DNA from: Notospermus geniculatus
Lineage: Eukaryota; Nemertea; Pilidiophora; Heteronemertea; Lineidae
DNA length: 64,000 bases
Direction of reading: 5' to 3'
NCBI GenBank assembly: GCA_002633025.1
Contig: NMRB01002289.1
Location: forward strand, 29,437 to 93,436
The notes under the pieces were generated by a model. The model made no database searches and was not told the origin of the DNA. It saw only the letters and a program-made list of their open reading frames with translations. Shown here piece by piece: positions 33,067 to 44,158 of this stretch (position 1 is the first letter of the stretch; each line of letters opens with the position of its first letter). A program made the position numbers and the translations under genes.

Positions 33067-33424
33067 CATTGTTGGTGTTGTAAAGTGTAGAAAAAAAATC
33101 GTGCCAGACTTGTCCATTCCGCGTTTTCTATGCACCGAGGGACAAGGCGGGTGAATGTAAAACACGATACAAACATTTGAGATGTGAAACGAAGTAATAT
33201 ATGGAAACAATCACATCATAACAATCAGGTGGTGACGATCAGTTCAGACGGAAGGGCATGACTGACCAGCAGCCATTGGAATAGATCAGTTTCTGTTATG
33301 CATTTTATTTCGTGCTGATATGGTAAATGACTTTAATGAACTGGCGGTGACAAACTCGCTGCTGTGAGCTATCAACCAATGATTCCACATGATGACCTTT
33401 ATTTATTTACATTACAGGACGGCC

Positions 33425-34030
33425 ATGTTACCGGAAGTAGCAGGCACCAAGGCAACGCTCCTTGAGAACGAGGTAGTTCAAAACGAGGCTAAGGTCAAAG
33501 TTGAGGGAGAAATTCAGAGTCCAAAGGAGGGAAAAAGGCAGAAAAAGTCGAAGAAATTGACTATAAAATTACCGACAATTGAAAGTGAACAAGTCGAAAA
33601 ATGTGACAAAACTATTGAGATAAAGCAGGCTCCCAGGTCGGGGAGTCCTAGGAAAGATTTCAAGATCCGCCTACCTGTTTTGGTAGATAGCGTTATCACC
33701 ACCGAGCGGAATCTTCGAAGATCTAAGGAGCGTGTGTCGCAAAGTGCGCATGCGCCAGACTATGCAAATGGCTTGCGTCAGGCGCTCAGCGCCCATGCGC
33801 AAAACTATCGCCACGATACTACTGGGGACAAAGTTGCGTTCAGTGCTAGGGTGAGGTTCCCCGAGACTAGTTCGACGTACGGACACGGAAACACGGACTC
33901 GGCGAGTCTGAATATTGGGTGGAGCAAGTCGGGAATGTATTACACCAAGAGACATAAACACGAACGAAAAAATAAACACAAGAAACATTCGTCTGTTCGA
34001 GAAGTGAAAGTGCGATCGGATGGGCATTAA
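33425..34030 (+). CDS. unrecognised basic, low-complexity 201-residue protein
   Basis: The start at 33425 (GCCATGTTACC) follows a good splice acceptor at 33418. The open frame upstream of it is intron. The protein is Lys/Arg/Ser-rich and probably largely disordered: a basic KRQKKSKKLTIKLP segment (about 40-55), SPRKDFKIRLP (about 80), an imperfect internal repeat SAHAPDY / SAHAQNY (about 110-135), and a C-terminal KRHKHERKNKHKKH that looks like a nuclear localisation signal. AATAAA at 34254-34259 lies about 220 bases after the stop. Strong splice sites plus a polyadenylation signal argue for a real two-exon gene. No domain recognised. A nuclear or chromatin-associated role is only an inference from charge. 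Confidence 0.65.
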   Translation: MLPEVAGTKATLLENEVVQNEAKVKVEGEIQSPKEGKRQKKSKKLTIKLPTIESEQVEKCDKTIEIKQAPRSGSPRKDFKIRLPVLVDSVITTERNLRRSKERVSQSAHAPDYANGLRQALSAHAQNYRHDTTGDKVAFSARVRFPETSSTYGHGNTDSASLNIGWSKSGMYYTKRHKHERKNKHKKHSSVREVKVRSDGH

Positions 34031-34253
34031 AAACACGGAGGAAACATGCAACAGGTGGTGTCCGCGGAAAGTATAAGACATTAAATCAATACGGGGCGCC
34101 CTCTTTTGTCCAGGCGGATCAGGTCTGGTCCATATCGAGTATAATAAGAAACGTGAGTGTTGGGCGAGTGTTGGGTTAGGGTTTCGTGATAATTGACCTG
34201 CTTCTTTTGAGAAAAAAAATTACGAATGTAAATTTGGCGCAAGTTAATTTGTT

Positions 34254-34259
34254 AATAAA
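34254..34259 (+). terminator. polyadenylation signal AATAAA of the basic-protein gene
   Basis: First AATAAA downstream of the stop at 34030, set in AT-rich sequence. Confidence 0.5.
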
Positions 34260-35189
34260 CAGAAAACAAAACAAACTCAATTCGTATCAAATGTAGTTTA
34301 TTTTCAGTTGATTATCATGCAAACAAAATACAGTATCCACATCAATAAAACTTCTTTGTAGAGTATGTACGATTCATAAACAATGCGCAATAATCAAGAT
34401 TAGTTCCCCTGGTCATCGCTAGACGTCGCGTTGACATCAATGTAACGCGACATCTGTCGGCAACTTTTGGACTCTCTCCAACAAACGTGACTTGATTTCT
34501 GATGATTTCAAACTCCACCATTGATTTGCACCATTATTCATGAAAATCCGTAGGAGTGTCTGTTATCAGTGTAGATGCAATGAGAGTCCTGGAATTCAGT
34601 GTCCCCGTTACAATTGTCACATATTGTAAATGGTTGCATTCAGCCACAGAACAGTCACTCACGGCATCCATCTTGATGTCTCGCTTTCACTCAAACGAAC
34701 ACGCACATTCACACGCACACAAACTCAGGGGCGACACAGTGATCTGGCCGCTGCCAACCGTTTACCTGAAGATGTGCAACCGTCCAATGGAAATCAATTC
34801 ATGCTCTCTATCTGAAACCTCATTGACCTTGACCCCCTGAGGTACTTCAGGCAATTTGTAGATGATCGGCGCCGCTGTGTCTGATGAGACACTGATAAGA
34901 TGACAAGTAATACAAGCACTATTGAAATCCTTTAAAAGTAATGAACACAACTTGAGCATGTCGTGAGGATCAAATTTCAACTCCTGGATTGTACCTATTT
35001 GATCACAGTTTATATTACAGGTATTTTTATTTTGAGATCAGGAGATAAATGTCATTGTCAGTTTACTTTGTACACTTCACCTATTTGTCACAAATTGTCT
35101 GCAAGGTTCTGCCGCCAGAGGTCTCTCTACCCCTGCGGATAGGTAGGCCTAGTTCGTTTCATGTTGTCTCCTGGCTATGATGGAGATGA
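34260..35189. other. non-coding, nothing recognised
   Basis: No splice-supported exon on either strand, including no TM6-TM7 exon for the neighbouring GPCR. Confidence 0.4.
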
Positions 35190-35308
35190 GGTCCGTATTC
35201 TAGACGCCTCCTTAACTCTAAGGTCCACTTTAATCTTTTGTATTCTGCCCTGCAAACAATAGCTAAAGGTAGACCTTACACTTAAGGAAGCTTCTAGAAT
35301 ACGGCCCG
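35190..35308. mobile_element. 119-bp hairpin MITE (GGTCCGTATTCTAGA ends)
   Basis: GTCCGTATTCTAGACGCCTC pairs with GAAGCTTCTAGAATACGGCC. The inner stem is AGCTAAAGGTAGACCTT. A single arm of the same family is at 7499. Confidence 0.7.
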
Positions 35309-35643
35309 AGGTCTTGGAAAAGGCAATACTGGAACACATCAGGTCAATTCTGCACGCACATGCACACCAACACCCCCACAGTCCACCACTCACACACACA
35401 CCAGCATCATCCAACTCAGACATTACTTGGTTAAGTTAGTATGAAAATTTCAGAACAAGGTTACAGTAAGTGGTCAGAGCAAGCAGTTGGAAATCTTTCT
35501 CGATTTGTTCCAAAATCTACTAAGCAGTAGAAATATTAATGACATCACGCTTGACGCATTTTTCAATGACGTCATTCGTAACGTTGCAACTGTTCAATAG
35601 ACGGCGCTGCAAGCTTTAATACCAACAGCCCCATCTTTCGGTA

Positions 35644-36537
35644 TCATACGTAAGTCTGTTGACAGTTGTTGATACTTGTCGCTGTCAGTTTTGTCCTTTC
35701 GTTGACGTCATTGTTGACGTCATTGTTGTCTTGTATAATACTCCTCTCTTTGTCCCTTACGACTGAAGTCCTGACGTCAATGATGCAGGAATTCAGGATA
35801 ATTAGCACAAACAAAGGTATGATTGATCGAAGGAGGTTTTGTATCCAGGTATAGGCCGTTTTGAATAACTGATGTTGGCCAATCACGCTGAGTTCTATCG
35901 TCACAATACTCTGGTTAGTCTCGTTCGAGATTCCGAAACGATTTTCGTATCGTAAACCAGACGGCAGCGCCAGTATGCTCATTCCTATAAACACAAAAAC
36001 ACTTACAATCCTTGCCCGTTGTATCGTGCACATAGTTTTCGCTTTTGTCGGGTGACACACACTTATGTATCGCTCCACGCTTACTGAGACTGTTAACCAT
36101 GCAGTGACGCAGACAGACATATTGAAAATATAGTGCGCGGAGGGATACAGTAATGCCATCGCACGTTGCCCCGTCACTGTGTCGTATCGCTCAATGACGA
36201 CAACAATGAAATACATGACGTCATTGACGAGTTTTATGAGGTCAGAAACTGATAATGCACTCAGGAAAACGTTAGTTGACGACGCCATTTTTTTATGACT
36301 CAAGACAATAAGAGATAAAATATTCCCGGTGATTCCAAACGTGCATAATATCGGATAAAGAACAATACCCGTGACGAATTTTGCATTCTTGTAAAACTCG
36401 GCGTATTCCTCGTTGACCGATTCCGCTAGTGTCGTCACTTCCGGTTGGCCGCTGTCACCCGGATGTTGTAGAATCTCTATCACGTGGGTGCCGTTGTCGA
36501 TGGGCCGATGCCCCTGGCCCGCTATCGCGTACGACAT
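35644..36537 (-). CDS. class A GPCR, FMRFamide-receptor-like, exon with TM1-TM5
   Basis: 297 residues to the in-frame stop. Extracellular N-terminus about 1-50 with an NGT sequon. TM1 has the GN motif (FGITGNILSLIVL), TM2 has LSALSVSD, and TM3 ends in ERYISVCHP (the DRY position). TM4 IVSVFVFIGMSILALPSG lacks the usual Trp, and TM5 has IIPLFVLIILNSCII. The segment ERYISVCHPTKAK, then an ARIV-type TM4 start, is typical of FMRFamide/neuropeptide receptors, which couple peptide binding to G proteins at the plasma membrane. The coding exon is preceded by an acceptor (CTCTTTTAG, exon from 36546). A possible donor (AC/GTATGA) near 35646 would lead to a TM6-TM7 exon, which I did not find. The gene is therefore split, with the rest unseen, or truncated. 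Confidence 0.8.
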   Translation of the reverse strand: MSYAIAGQGHRPIDNGTHVIEILQHPGDSGQPEVTTLAESVNEEYAEFYKNAKFVTGIVLYPILCTFGITGNILSLIVLSHKKMASSTNVFLSALSVSDLIKLVNDVMYFIVVVIERYDTVTGQRAMALLYPSAHYIFNMSVCVTAWLTVSVSVERYISVCHPTKAKTMCTIQRARIVSVFVFIGMSILALPSGLRYENRFGISNETNQSIVTIELSVIGQHQLFKTAYTWIQNLLRSIIPLFVLIILNSCIIDVRTSVVRDKERSIIQDNNDVNNDVNERTKLTATSINNCQQTYV

Positions 36538-36965
36538 GGCATAATCCTAAAAGAGAAGAAAGGCACGGATTTGAATAATCGACACGACAGATGAAGATTG
36601 TTTCAATGCTAAAAAAGGAAAGAAGACTTAAAATGCCATTATCACTGAAGGCAACGTTTTGATACAGAAACATAGCCTCCTAGCGGCGTATCGGCGAACT
36701 GCGCTCAAGAAATGAAACGACAGACCATAGGCATTGCGCCAGTGTTGATTTTTTACAGACAATTTTGGTTTTCATCGACCAGGCACAACCTGTCCCAGCC
36801 CCGATTTTACATGAAGCCGGAAACTGATAGTTTTTAGACCGACCTAGGGCAAGCCGGAAGAATTTTTTTCGCGTCTTGTCTCGCTGCAGTTAAAGAGCCC
36901 ACGACTTGTCAGCGACTGAAGTAAAGGCTAAATTCTGCCCTAAAGGACACTGAAATGTAAAGTAA

Positions 36966-37332
36966 TTAGGGCAAGCAAAAAAAAATTTTAGTTTATCGTC
37001 CGAGTGGTTCTTGAAAGTAGGCAAGGGGGGGCACTTTTTATTTTTATTTTTTATTTTACTTTGATACGAAGAAATCACAAAATCAACTCCTCCTGAGCAT
37101 GTTGTGTCACCACCCCGACCATCTAAGACTGGATTTTGTCACAAAAGCACTGAAAATGCATGAAGAGAATGCTTTGGAAACTGTTGTTTACAGATCTACC
37201 ACTTGGCGGCGCTGTGATACGCGGCGCGGCGTGAAATTCAGACTGATAAAAAATAAAAATAAATTTGGCACGGCGCCGAAAATTGGCGCGGGCGGAGGAC
37301 GATAAACTAAAGATTTTTTTTGCTTGCCCTTA
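36966..37332. mobile_element. ~367-bp element with TTAGGGCAAGC ends
   Basis: AGGGCAAGCAAAAAA...AGTTTATCGTCC at the left is mirrored by GGACGATAAACT...TTTTTTTGCTTGCCCT at the right. Short direct repeats of CCCTTAAAGGA-type sequence flank it. Confidence 0.65.
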
Positions 37333-39480
37333 AAGGAGCACTGTATTCCGTCTGCGCTAAACCATACCCGCGTTAAGGGAGACCTCTATTGACAAATTTG
37401 TTAAACTACCTTTATCAGCCGCGCCCATGTAGAGTAACTCTCGTTCCTAGGGTATCCACGTACATGTATGCATTGCATCGTATTCACATACATTCACCAA
37501 CACTGGGGCGAAAGGTAAAACTACGGTATTGGAGAATGACGCAATCACCGCCGGTGGCGCCGGCTGTCGAGAAGAAGTAGCAATATCATGGCCATGTAAG
37601 TACATTAACCATATTCCCAAGGAAAAGCAGTATGCGACCAGACTGGCTGATCGTGGCCAATAGTTTTATCCAGAATCGATGGGAAACGAGAAGGAAAGAA
37701 GTCAACATGTCTTGTCAATTGTCTACGTATATTTCCCTTCCATTGCTTCAGGGAGACGCAGTCAAGACACCCAACCCTTCAATAAAAGATGGTTTTTCAA
37801 TGCTGGCTCTCCTCTACCTTGGCATAACCACATCGGTTAGTAATTACGTGACTGTCAGAATCCATCTCGAGCAGGAGGTACTGGAGGGGCTTCGCTCTGA
37901 GCTCGGGGAAGTTCGATTAGCCATTCTGAATTATTGGAGCCGAAGGAATCCTTGATATTAAGACGGCCTCTCCAACGAATCTCATCAAATTCGTTCAGAT
38001 GAGACTCAGATCAGAGACAAGTCGACTCTGATACAGCGTACGACGAGAATTTGACATCAAGTTCTGAATACGTGTAGTTTCTTACTTGTGTGGGCCTACT
38101 GTTCCTCCCGCAGTTTCAAACCGCTACCCACTACGTTACCCGCGCTCTGAAACTGCTTCAGTTGATGCGACATTCAAAGTATCACTAATAGATGGCGGTA
38201 GCTGTCCATTTCGGGGAATCCCCGCTGGGAATCTGCCGCGTGTATGAATATACAGTGTACATTTTGTACACGTATCTCAGCCAATCAGAAAGTGTGTTGC
38301 CGTGGCGTCGGTTGAACCTGTGATGATGGCTCATGATTGGCGCCCTCGTCAAACAGCGCCATCTATTGATGATTTTTCATTTTTGGCGCCAATCATGCCA
38401 GTGTTTAGTAGGACAACACTAAATGAACACTGGGGACGAGTGTAGTATGAATGCGACTGTTTCATTCATCAACATGCGTACACAATAACTCACACGTCTA
38501 TATCAAAGAATTCTCAACTCACTTGAGAACCAGTGACGTTTGAATCTGTACAAAGCACCAGCAAATCGCTGGAGTACCACTTAATCAGAGAAGGCATTGG
38601 AAGTTCGACTCGCCGGAAATTGGGAATGTGGCTTGAATACGAACCGTAATAGGTTTTTAGATTTCAGAGGAGGTTCTGTGCCCGTGGGAAGAACTAGGAC
38701 AATGCTAATAAGGATATGGACCCTTTTGATAGTTCGAGGAGACAACGGCCGTGACACAGTGTTCGGTCAGAGAACGAAGGTCGTCGGGGATTGCAAAACG
38801 CTTTGACTTTCATATTGCTGGCCAATCTCCCTGACAATCATGGTCTGCGGGACCTTGCGCCGCATACCCCTCACTGAGGAGGCTAAGAATCCGGAAATGC
38901 TTCCCTGATCTTCACATCACAGGACTGGTGTTCCACATTAGAGTGTGAATGCACTGAGGACAATCTGTCAGTCAGTTGACCAATGGGAGTGACGACGGTC
39001 CAATTCAATGCCTAGCGGACCCATTCATGGTTGACTGAGCACCAATCAGGAGAATTTTATAATGTATTGGTCCGCTAGAACTTTGCTGCCATCTTTTGGC
39101 GATAAGCGCGGCCGACTGCTCCTGTTGGCCGTGTGGCCCTTTGGCAAGCAACTGGTAATCTCTCCACAGACCTGACTATAGAGTAGGCCTGGTTTTATTG
39201 CTAACGACTTCTGACACTGACAAGTGACGCCGTGGCCTTCCTCGGCGTCGAGTTGTCCACTCTGATTCAAGGACGACACTTGATTCAGATATTTCTTCAT
39301 TTCTTCTTGATTAATCTTGACGTATTTCAATTGAAGCGTCCAAATCAATTACCGGTCTATACGGAATAATCCTTAATCTAATTGACACCTTAATGATTAG
39401 CGTGTAACATCTGTCAATCAATCAAGAAACATCGACAGTTTGTACGAAAATCACTATAATACTTGTTCACTAACGGTTGA
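37333..39480. other. non-coding; one small hairpin
   Basis: A 107-codon frame at 37632-37955 has no recognisable domain or splice support. A hairpin at 38331-38399 has CATGATTGGCGCC / GGCGCCAATCATG arms. Nothing else identified. Confidence 0.4.
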
Positions 39481-39481
39481 T

Positions 39482-40179
39482 TAAAGTTGGGTTATCGCTT
39501 AGTTTGCTCTGGAAGCAGACTGGTGCTCGCTGGAATTTGTCGTCGAAGATTTGGACGACTGGTTGCCGGTCCTTAGGACTCGTAATATGGGCGGCATTTC
39601 CGCCATAAAGGAATATGTGCGGAGGAGTAGCTCCGCTGAGGGATATCCGGAGAGGGAATTCCGCAGGAGGAGTATTTCTGTGTTGTTTCCACTAAACATC
39701 CGCGGAGGGATATCCGGCGAGGGATCGCCGAAGAAGGAAGCAATTCAACTCCGTGTATCGAACAAATTATTACCCAAGAACGACAAAAACATCAACAGAA
39801 ACGACGACAACAACGATGGATGGCTTTCCTGCCGTTAGAGGCTACCACCAGTCAGCGGTCCAAGAACGTCATGGAATTTGACGTCACAGAGAAGAAATCC
39901 ACGCCATGACGTCATCCATAATGACGTGCACGCCATGATTTACGTCTATGACGTGACGTCACATTTTGTGACATTCCAGGACTGCTCACAGGCGGCCTCT
40001 AACGGCAGAAAAGTCCCCCATTAGCAGCAGCAGTGGCGTTGACGGCGGCAGCAGCGACAACAACGACATCAGGCGCGGCAGCAGCAGTGGCGGCAGCAGA
40101 GGTGTTTACAGCCGTCAAGGTTTTCCTATTTGTTCAGTCACACGGTTTCAGGTCCTCGGAAGAACGCTTTCGGCAACTA
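39482..40179 (+). repeat. 0.7 kb direct duplication, copy 1
   Basis: Shares most of its length with 40918-41632 at high identity (starts TTAAAGTTGGGTTATCGC, ends CGCTTTCGGCAACT). Contains a GGCGGCATTTCCGCC palindrome, GGA(G)GGATATCCGG motifs, a CRE-like cluster at 39880-39965 and a CAGCAGCAGTGGCG tract. Confidence 0.85.
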
Positions 40180-40917
40180 GTCTGGACGCAAAACGAAAAA
40201 GTGGGAAATTTTGTATAACAGCAATTTTTTTGCATTTTTTATATCTCCAAATGACAGAGATTCAGAATCCGCCGGGTGCCACTCTGGCACCCTTGAGCGT
40301 TTTGAGAAAATCCCGTTTGAAGTTTTCGAACTGACTTTATCATTGGACGTCAGCTGACGCAACGACTGAGCTTTGTACAGGGGAATGGAACCCGATGTAC
40401 AGCTAACTTTTAAAAGCTGCGCCCATGAAACGCATGATGAACGAATGAGTCTGAGGGAAAATTTACCTTTTTAGCACGGTAGGAACGACTATCCATGGTC
40501 ATCGATTCCCGGAATAAGCCGATTGTACAATAGGACTAACATTTTGTGCCATGGATTAGGTCACTTCGGACCAGGGAGTGTAAGTTCAGCCAGACGGTAA
40601 ATCGATCCTTATACAATACAATTCCACTTTATTTCATCAGCGATCCACCTCAAACGGCCAGGCTCGATCGCCTCTACATAGCATTCGGTGAAAACCACGA
40701 TAAAACGTGTTAAAAAGGTAATATTTCCCTCGGACTATTTCGTTCCTTGTTCGTTCATCATGCGTTTCATGGGTGCAGCCATGTTGAATCAGCCGTTGGC
40801 CAATCTGATTCGGATGCTCTGAGCTGGACACTCGCCACCTGGCGGTAACAAGATTTTGTAGTCTGTTCTACCAGACTCTCTCCTGTAAGAGAGAGAGGCT
40901 GGTGAAGCGAGACTAAT
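40180..40917. other. spacer between the 0.7 kb duplicates
   Basis: 738 bp. The part at 40374-40415 (GTACAGGGGAATGG ... GATGTACAGCTAACTTTT) matches part of the 4416-5778 fold-back element, so the spacer includes transposon debris. Confidence 0.5.
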
Positions 40918-41632
40918 TAAAGTTGGGTTATCGCTTAGTTTGCTCTGGAAGTAGACTGGTGCTCGCTGGAATTTGTCGTCGAAGATTTGGACGACTGGTT
41001 GCCGGTCCTTAGGACTCGTAATATGGGCGGCATTTCCGCCATAAAGGAATATCTGCGGAGGAGTAGCTCCGCTGAGGGATATCCGGAGAGGGAATTCCGC
41101 AGGGGGAGTATTTCTGTGTTGTTTCCACTAAACATCCGCGGAGGGATATCCGGCGAGGGATCGGCGAAGAAGGAAGCAATTCAACTCCGTGTATCGAACA
41201 AATTATCGCCCAAGAACGACAAAAACATCAACAGAAACGACGACAACAACGATGGGAGACTTTCCTGCCGTAAGAGGCCACCACCAGTTAGTTATCCTAG
41301 AACGTCATGGAATTTGACGTCACAGAGAAGAAATGCACGCCATGACGTCATCCACAATGACGTGCACGCCATGATTTACGTCTATGGCGTCACATTTTGT
41401 GACATTCAAGGACCGCTCACAGGCGGCCTCTAACGCAGTAAAGTCCCCCATTAGCCATGTTAGCAGCAGCAGTGGCGTTGACGGCGGCAGCAGCAGCGAC
41501 AACAACAACAACAACGGCATAGGAGCGGTAGCAGCAGTGGCGGCAGCAGAGGTGTTTACAGCCGTCAAGGTTTTCCTATTTGTTCAGTCACACGGTTTCA
41601 GGTCCTCGGAAAAACGCTTTCGGCAACTCACC
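40918..41632 (+). repeat. 0.7 kb direct duplication, copy 2
   Basis: Second copy of 39482-40179, with small differences (e.g. expanded AACAACAACAACAAC tract near 41500). The CRE-like cluster is kept (41318-41400). Confidence 0.85.
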
Positions 41633-42267
41633 GCATGAATAATCTACAACCCAGCAATCGGCTGTGCTACACTAATTACTGCTACAACGAAAACTTTGTA
41701 AAAAATCTCACTCAGTTTATCGAAACATGCTTTTGAAGAGAATATCCGTTTCCAATTCAATACATTTCACGGACGATATATTTCAGATTAATAGCCGAGA
41801 AATAATTATCGTTGGTATGTTCTGGGCGATTCCGGTTGAGATGAGATTGATTCAGAAAAAGGAAACACACTCCTTAGACCTCGCGGTTGATTGAGTTTGA
41901 TAGCGGCTAATTGGGAGGGCTGATTGAGAGAATTAGCGCCCTCTGGTGTTCTTAACCGTTACCGGTAACACTTCCTGGGCGTCGACCGTGATGCCAGTCA
42001 GCAGGGTCTATTAAAGGGACATTATATGCAGATGCAGCCCGGTTAAGCCCCTTCTTGGCCGATGAATCATTAGTGCTTCCAAATGTATCACATATGAAAT
42101 GCACACCACACTGAATGAGGAACCCGCCCGGTAAGCTGTCCCGACAGGGCGGCGCTGCGAGCACTTGTACCGGAAGTTCGCCTCGGCCAACTTGTTCCAC
42201 ACTACGACATCCACAACAGCAGCGTCTCACCAGCTCATCTCCATGATCTCCGAATAATTTTTAAAAT
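41633..42267. other. non-coding, nothing recognised
   Basis: No exon or clear repeat identified. Confidence 0.4.
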
Positions 42268-42460
42268 ATGCCTCAATGTTCCGTGCCTGGCTGCACCCAA
42301 CGTGGTAGCCACACGTTTCCTCTGTCCGATAAGGTACGGCTGAAGAAGTGGCTTTTAGCCATAAGGCGGGAAGATGACCTAAAGCGGGGGATGCTGGAAG
42401 TGTTATCTATCAGCCGCCTAATCAGTGCAGCATTCACAAGAAAAACGTCGTATCCCTTTA
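42268..42460 (+). pseudogene. THAP-domain remnant with frameshift
   Basis: Begins MPQCSVPGCTQRGSHTFPL and continues KKWLLAIRRE, the N-terminal C-x4-C half and the Trp of a THAP zinc finger. The CSIH pair expected in the second half (CxxH) is present but in another frame (around 42425-42437), so the domain is broken by an indel or an unseen splice. THAP fingers are DNA-binding domains of host factors and of P-element-type transposases. The origin here is unclear. Confidence 0.55.
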
Positions 42461-42956
42461 ACAGGGGAATAGAAGCCAGAAGCGATGAGTGTAATACAAG
42501 ATCCTGATAATTTAATTACATGGTTCGTCATTACATCACCTGCTGAATTTATCTCGCATCTTTAGAAAAAACACAAACATTTCTGTTTTGTCTGCCTCCG
42601 GTCGTCTGATAGAACGAAGACATAAGAAAACAGACTGGCGAACTTTTTACGTAACTATTTAATTTTTTCTATAAAACCAAGGATGAAGTAAACTAATACG
42701 GTCTGCAGACCTGAAGCAATGAGTGCAACTAGGCCGAAGTTTATCTGATATCGGTTTTTGTTTGTCTCGCAGATTAAACGTATGTACTTAGTAAAAAACA
42801 CGAAACTGATATTGTAACTCGGTTTATAGTTTTTGCCATGGACTTTACATAAAGGAGGCATCTTTTTTAATGACTACATCAGCAACGGCGAAAGAAATTC
42901 TCCTCAGAGATGATGAGGAGCAAAACAAATATGAGGAACCCACAAATTACGACCAC
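42461..42956. other. non-coding, nothing recognised
   Basis: AT-rich. No further transposase-like frame follows the THAP remnant. Confidence 0.4.
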
Positions 42957-43104
42957 TGGGAGGCGCTGTGAGCGGTGTACCTCTTTTCGACGTCTCGTCA
43001 GTGTTTCACTGCATCAAAGACATCTTGACGCGACATTCTTGCGTTGCTTTGCTCTGTTTTTAACGTTTTCGATACAACCGCTCAAAGCGCCGCCCTGTCG
43101 GGTT
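42957..43104. mobile_element. ~148-bp MITE (GGCGCTGTGAGCGG ends), copy 1
   Basis: GAGGCGCTGTGAGCGGTG at the left and CCGCTCAAAGCGCCGCCCTG at the right. The interior has TTTTCGACGTCTCGTC and GACGCGACATTCT. A second copy lies at 61469-61614. Confidence 0.65.
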
Positions 43105-43934
43105 CCTTTGTCACTCTTACAATGTGCCTACAAATCGTACACCAACGTCGATTCTCATTTACAAACTTTGTCTCACCGGTACTGAAGGAATATGTCTTTT
43201 GATTCCAAAGCAACGACAACCACAACAAGCACAGCGTAGGCGTAATAATAGCGGGAAAATCCTGTGAGTCTGTGGCTACATGGACATCCATGAACAACTT
43301 TCCATCAGTTTTATGGCCACCGAGGTTTGATCCGGTTCGGAAATGGTCTAGAGAATTCAAGCCCATACACATCCGCCTGTTATCGACGGGATCTAAGTTC
43401 TCAGCTAAATCTCGACACTCTCCTGGTAAAGCTGTCTGCAAAATCAGCACCCGTAATTCAGTTTTTGAACGCGTCACTCGGCAACAGAATGTGTCTGCTG
43501 GGCGCCCCCTGGGGGATAATAATGAAATGATTTACAAATATTGGTAACACGTGTCCTGCCTTCATGGCTGCCTCGGTGGTCATTAAAAGACGACGAGTCG
43601 TCGATGTAGCGAGCAAATGGTTGGATTAGCATAAAGGCGGCCATTATTCTGGCCGATACAGGGCTGTGTGGTATTCCCACTGGATCGGGGCAGCTCCCTG
43701 CAAATTGCCTCGACCTGATTACGTATGCTTTGTCGTGGTTTGGTAAATCATGGCGACATAAGGAAGTCAGAAATGGCCCGGGGAGGAACTGCTGGAGGAA
43801 ATTGGTGTCTTACACTCGGAACATGCGGACTGACATAAACTAGTAACAGAAACCATGATTTTATTTGTTAGACCAAAAGGAATGCGAGACCCTACTCGGA
43901 CTCCAAATAATCGTTGTACTGTGCGCTATCTCAG
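43105..43934. other. non-coding, nothing firmly recognised
   Basis: Partly open frames on both strands, no supported gene. Confidence 0.35.
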
Positions 43935-44158
43935 CCACTGAAACAGACAGCCAACAAGGAGGGCTGCCACTGAAACAGAGAGCCAACAAGGAGGGCTGCC
44001 ACTGAAACAGAGAACCAACAAGGAGGGCTGCCACTGAAACAGACAGCCAACAAGGAGGGCTGCCACTGAAACAGAGAGCCAACAAGGAGGGCTGCCATTG
44101 AAACAGAAAGCCAACAAGGAGGGCTGCCACTGAAACAGAGAACCAACAAGGAGAGCAC
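43935..44158 (+). repeat. 32-bp tandem repeat, 7 copies
   Basis: Unit CCACTGAAACAGAGAGCCAA followed by CAAGGAGGGCTG. Copies differ mainly at two bases (AGACAGCC / AGAGAGCC / AGAGAACC). The unit length is not a multiple of 3, so all three minus-strand frames read the same Cys/Leu/Trp-rich pseudo-peptide. Confidence 0.9.

Noticed and set aside
31905-35640. Search for the missing TM6-TM7 exon of the GPCR on the minus strand
   Set aside because: No NPxxY-type or hydrophobic exon with splice sites was found by reading.
37632-37955. 107-codon frame
   Set aside because: No domain, splice support or polyadenylation signal tied to it.
43474-43680. Minus-strand frame with GIPHSPVSARI and ARYIDDSS, resembling reverse transcriptase motifs (SP..AN, YxDD)
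   Set aside because: The distance between the two motifs is too short, only 68 codons are open, and neighbouring sequence shows no other RT motif. Probably chance.
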